Assembly (NCBI RefSeq): GCF_027595985.1
Contig: NC_073304.1
Coordinates: forward strand, 47,967,137 to 48,031,136
Source: Sorex araneus
Taxonomy: Eukaryota > Chordata > Mammalia > Eulipotyphla > Soricidae
DNA: 64,000 nucleotides
Direction of reading: 5' to 3'
The notes below the pieces were generated by a model. That model did not search any database. It worked only from the letters and a program-made list of their open reading frames with translations, and had not been told where the DNA came from. The position numbers were made by a program, and so were the translations under genes. Shown one piece after another: positions 59,233 through 64,000 of this stretch (its first letter is position 1; the number at the start of each line of letters is the position of its first letter).

Positions 59233-59660
59233 TCATTGAAAAAAAAAAGGGACAAGATAATGGGAAATAGGTTAAAAATGAGAAAGGGAGAACAAGAAAT
59301 TATAACAAAACAATTTTTTTTAAATCTTGAGATTAATTTTTAATGTACTCTGAATTCACATACTAACGAAAAGGTCATGTGGGTTAGATACTAAAGCGAT
59401 CCTTTGAAAATTATTTTTCTTTTGTAATACAACAAAACATATGCTAATGAACTATAATATTTAGTAATTAAAAAAAAACTCCTGCTTTTTCATAACTTCT
59501 AGGATCAATTTCCAGCAATGTGGGTAACCTCAATTTTCAGCACTGTGGGTTTTTCTTGATCTTAGACAAATTCATAGAAGACTCTTGCACAGGTGAAAAA
59601 TACTGGAACAGGACAGAAACACCATCTTCATCATTAGGTGAAAAATTAGAGAACGGGGAG

Positions 59661-59790
59661 TGGGACTGGAGAAATAGCAACAGGGGTGAAGGTGCTTGCC
59701 TGGCAGGTATCCCACCTCAACTCAATCCCTTACAGCATACGGTCCCCCAATCACCACTGGGGAGTAGCCCCTGAGCCCCAAAACAGAAAC
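59661..59790 (+). mobile_element. Shrew SINE, short form, truncated
   Basis: GTGGGACTGGAGAAATAGCA head, CTCAACTCAATCCCTTACAG in place of the B box, GCATACGGTCCCCCAATCAC. Confidence 0.75.
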
Positions 59791-60283
59791 AAATGAGAGA
59801 AGGAATTAGAAAAAAAAATTGATGAGAACAGGCCATTTCCAAATTAGGATCCTGTTCCATGGTTGTGAATAGCAGTCTTTAAAAACATTCCGCTGTCTTC
59901 ACATAAAACACAGCCTGACAAAATGACACACCACTATTTGCACTGTCTTTGGGATTGATCTCATGGGAAGAGAAGACTTTTATGCACAACAGAGTGAATG
60001 CCAAATATTCTTTGAGCAAATGGTGTTTTTTTAACAATGAACGCCATAAGGCTGCTAAAACACACTTTTAAAGGTGATTGAGATGTGTAAATATAAGATG
60101 GTGAAAAAAATGTTAAAAATTTAATATTCTGTAGGAAAGAATCTTTTGAATGAATAAAGCCTTAGTCATCCTATTTTGTAAAAAACTTTAAATCTTTTTC
60201 TTATTTCGTTTTCTTTAATCCTCACCACGGAGGCATGTTCACAGAAAGCTCTACATACTCATTTGGGGTGTGTGTGTGTGCGG

Positions 60284-60460
60284 GGGCGTTGGAGAGACAG
60301 TACAGCAGTTACAGTGCATGCTTGCATGTGAATGCCCTGGTTTAATCCGTGGCACTGCATTATTGTCCCCAGACCACCACCAGCAGTGACCCCTAAGCAC
60401 AGAGTCAGGGTAAGCCCTAAGGATCCTGACATGTGGCCTGAAGAATCCCCATCCCAAACG
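60284..60460 (+). mobile_element. Shrew SINE, short form
   Basis: Head GGCGTTGGAGAGACAGTACA, B box GGTTTAATCCGTGGCACTGC, then GACCCCTAAGCACAGAGTCA. Confidence 0.85.
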
Positions 60461-60659
60461 AAAAGTATCTCTTTTTAATGAGTACATAAGAGGAGGTGAG
60501 TATACTCAGGAAAACACTCTCAGCTAGCTCTTTCAAGCCTGAGTTCTCCCTTGAACATGTTTTTTCCACTCTGGAGAAGCTTGTGTTTTCTCATGAACAC
60601 ATATTCTTTACTTTTTCTCCCCTATTTCTAATAAAACTGTTTTAAATATAAACTATCTT

Positions 60660-60722
60660 GTCCCCCTCCCTCCCTCCTCCTTCCCCCTCCTCCCACACCC
60701 CTTGCCCCCCCACCCCCAACAC
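60660..60722 (+). repeat. C-rich pyrimidine tract
   Basis: Almost only C and T, with several CCCCC runs; G-rich on the FRMD6 transcript, so G-quadruplex formation is possible but untested. Confidence 0.85.
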
Positions 60723-61139
60723 CACACTTAAGCACACAGTCACTTTTTAAGAATACCAAAGTTTTTCCTGGAAAATCACTGTGAGAGAATGAAAAGGGTA
60801 ATGCTACTCTTTTCACTTTGAATGGTACACACTAAGTCAAGCAATTTGAATGAAAGGGGCAAGAAAGAGGTTGCACAAACAAAAAGAACAAAGAAAAGAA
60901 AAAAACCACAGGCAATGGCTACTTTAATCCACTTATCAGATAAACTAAAACTAGCTTCCATCTCCTGTATGTTAATTAAACATACAACAGACAAGACCAG
61001 ACAATCTTCCCATGGAATTTGACTGCATTTGGTTAAGAATGTTTGTCTGAAGAAGCAACTTAGTGAGTGTAACTGAGATGGTTCACTGTAATAGTATGTG
61101 TGTGTTTAACCACCACTCTCTCTCTACCATGTGATGGTC

Positions 61140-61345
61140 TGACCAGGACTTTACATTCAAAATATACTCAAGCAAACATCACATCAGTCCTGCAGAGCAG
61201 GTGGAACAATAATTTTCATTTGACATGTATGCAAAGTAAATCTGAGAGAAGTGACAAAGTCTAAAGCCACACAGCTAGTCTGTGGTAGAACTAGAATTAA
61301 AAACAGGTCATCTGATTCCTGTTCCAATGTTCTTTCACCACACTA
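61140..61345 (+). repeat. MIR SINE remnant
   Basis: GCCACACAGCTAGTCTGTGG then AGAACTAGAATTAAAAACAG match the MIR core 'gtcacacagctagtaagtgg...agccaggattcaaaccca'. Confidence 0.7.
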
Positions 61346-61875
61346 CAATCTCACTATTAAAAAGGACATCTTAAAGCTCCTATTTTGAAACCTAAGGAAG
61401 CTGTAAACTGGTTTTATTAGACTGACTTGCTGAACAACAAAGACCAACAGTCAGGCTGTGGCTGTGGTAATAAGAATTCAGTTTGAGTATAGAAAAAGTA
61501 ATTTAGAATCAATAGGGCATCTTATTTCTCTCAGACACTTCTCCTTTAAAGAATGACTGAGGTATGTACTAAAACTAGGATGGGGCTGAGCATTTGTGTT
61601 TTTATGACTTTAACTACCCCAGGAAGAAACAGGAAGAAGGTCAAATGGATGATTCATGAGTTCCTCGTGTGTTCCAGGCTCTCCAAAAGAGACAACTAAA
61701 AACAGTTCACATTTTGGAGAAGGGCCTTGTTCAATCAGTTGATATAATACATATATGGAGACATTCTAACCATACAGATCTAATGTACAGATCTAAGCAT
61801 TTTAAGAAACTAATCAAATTCTAAAGATATCAGAGCCTTTACATTTAAACCTATTCCAGTAAAAGACAACTAATC

Positions 61876-62073
61876 CCTGTCACTATATCACTGTCATCCT
61901 GTTGCTCATCAACTTGCTGTTTTTGGCATATCGAATATGCCATGGGGAGCTTGCCAGGCGGGCGAGATACTCTCGGTAGCTTGCCGGGCTCTCCGAGAGT
62001 GGTGGAAGAATTGAACCCGGGTCAGCTGCGTGCAAAGCAAATGCCCTACCTGCTGTGCTATCACTCCATTCCA
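61876..62073 (-). mobile_element. Shrew SINE, medium form with a ~46-bp internal deletion
   Basis: The plus strand goes from CATCCTGTTGCTCATCAACT directly to TGCTGTTTTTGGCATATCGA; the GAGACGTTACTGG segment is missing. The B-box complement (GAATTGAACCCGGGTCAG) and head are intact. Confidence 0.88.
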
Positions 62074-62225
62074 ACTAATCCTGATCCGAGAATAAAATAT
62101 AAAAATATTTTTTCAAATAAGTCTTCATGGAAAATTGGGCAGATATAATTCCAGTATGAAATAGAAAAATAAAAAAAAAAAGTCTTCTGGCAAAAATATG
62201 AACTGTTTCTGGTCTGTAGGAGAAT

Positions 62226-62277
62226 GTAGCACTGTAACACTGTTGTCCTGTTGTTCATCAATTTGCTCGAGCGGGCA
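62226..62277 (-). mobile_element. Shrew SINE, extreme 3' fragment
   Basis: Plus strand TGTTGTCCTGTTGTTCATCA then ATTTGCTCGAGCGGGCA, the last ~50 bp of the medium/long body. Confidence 0.75.
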
Positions 62278-62490
62278 AAAATACATAAAATTCAATTGCC
62301 TAAAGAAGAATCAAGTGTGTAGTTTAAACTGTACCAAATACATGACCTAAAATTCTAAATCTTGTAAGAAATGTGTAACAGTTGATATTTAAGGGTAAAG
62401 GCTATGCTGAAAATGCTTATGGATTCATTCTGACAATCACAAATTTACAATAATAGGTCCAATAAGTTATAGATACAATACATCATATCA

Positions 62491-64000
<1,510 letters not shown>

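Overview
The window is mammalian nuclear DNA, most likely from a shrew (Soricidae, probably Sorex). The evidence is about fifty copies of a tRNA-derived SINE with a GGCTGGAG-type head, a GGTTCAATCCC-type B box and bodies typical of shrew genomes, plus LINE-1 and MIR remnants and many dinucleotide runs. The species call rests on recalled repeat families, not on a search.

There is one recognisable gene, FRMD6 (willin), on the minus strand. Twelve consecutive coding exons run from 62,619 down to the stop codon at 31,955-31,957. Every one has AG/GT boundaries and compatible intron phases, and together they give 1,749 bp: 582 residues plus a stop. The start codon and first coding exon lie beyond 64,000. 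The exons encode most of the FERM domain and the whole Ser-rich C-terminal half, ending in EFVV. A 3' UTR of about 2.9 kb probably ends near 29,060, just after an AATAAA at 29,081-29,076.

Region by region: 1-29,060 is intergenic DNA downstream of FRMD6, made of four LINE-1 pieces, L1 3'-UTR-like fragments, many SINEs and several unique stretches. One of these (about 13,130-13,800) looks like a conserved regulatory element by composition, and another (17,220-17,420) carries a CTCF-like motif. 29,060-31,954 is the putative 3' UTR. 31,955-62,619 holds exons and introns. 62,620-64,000 is intron leading to the upstream exons.

No multi-gene system or new protein-coding gene is visible. The most unusual structure is a roughly 600-bp interspersed element, present once in each orientation (8,560-9,200 plus; 47,518-48,110 minus). 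In it a TATA-containing, non-tRNA 5' module is joined to the long form of the shrew SINE body. Other points worth checking are a small hAT-like element with terminal inverted repeats and an imperfect stem in the FRMD6 3' UTR, a 66-bp in-frame FRMD6 exon squeezed between a SINE and a 32-nt poly-U tract, a Cys/His cluster and possible PDZ ligand at the FRMD6 C-terminus, and a pair of unexplained ~65-bp polypurine repeats in one FRMD6 intron.
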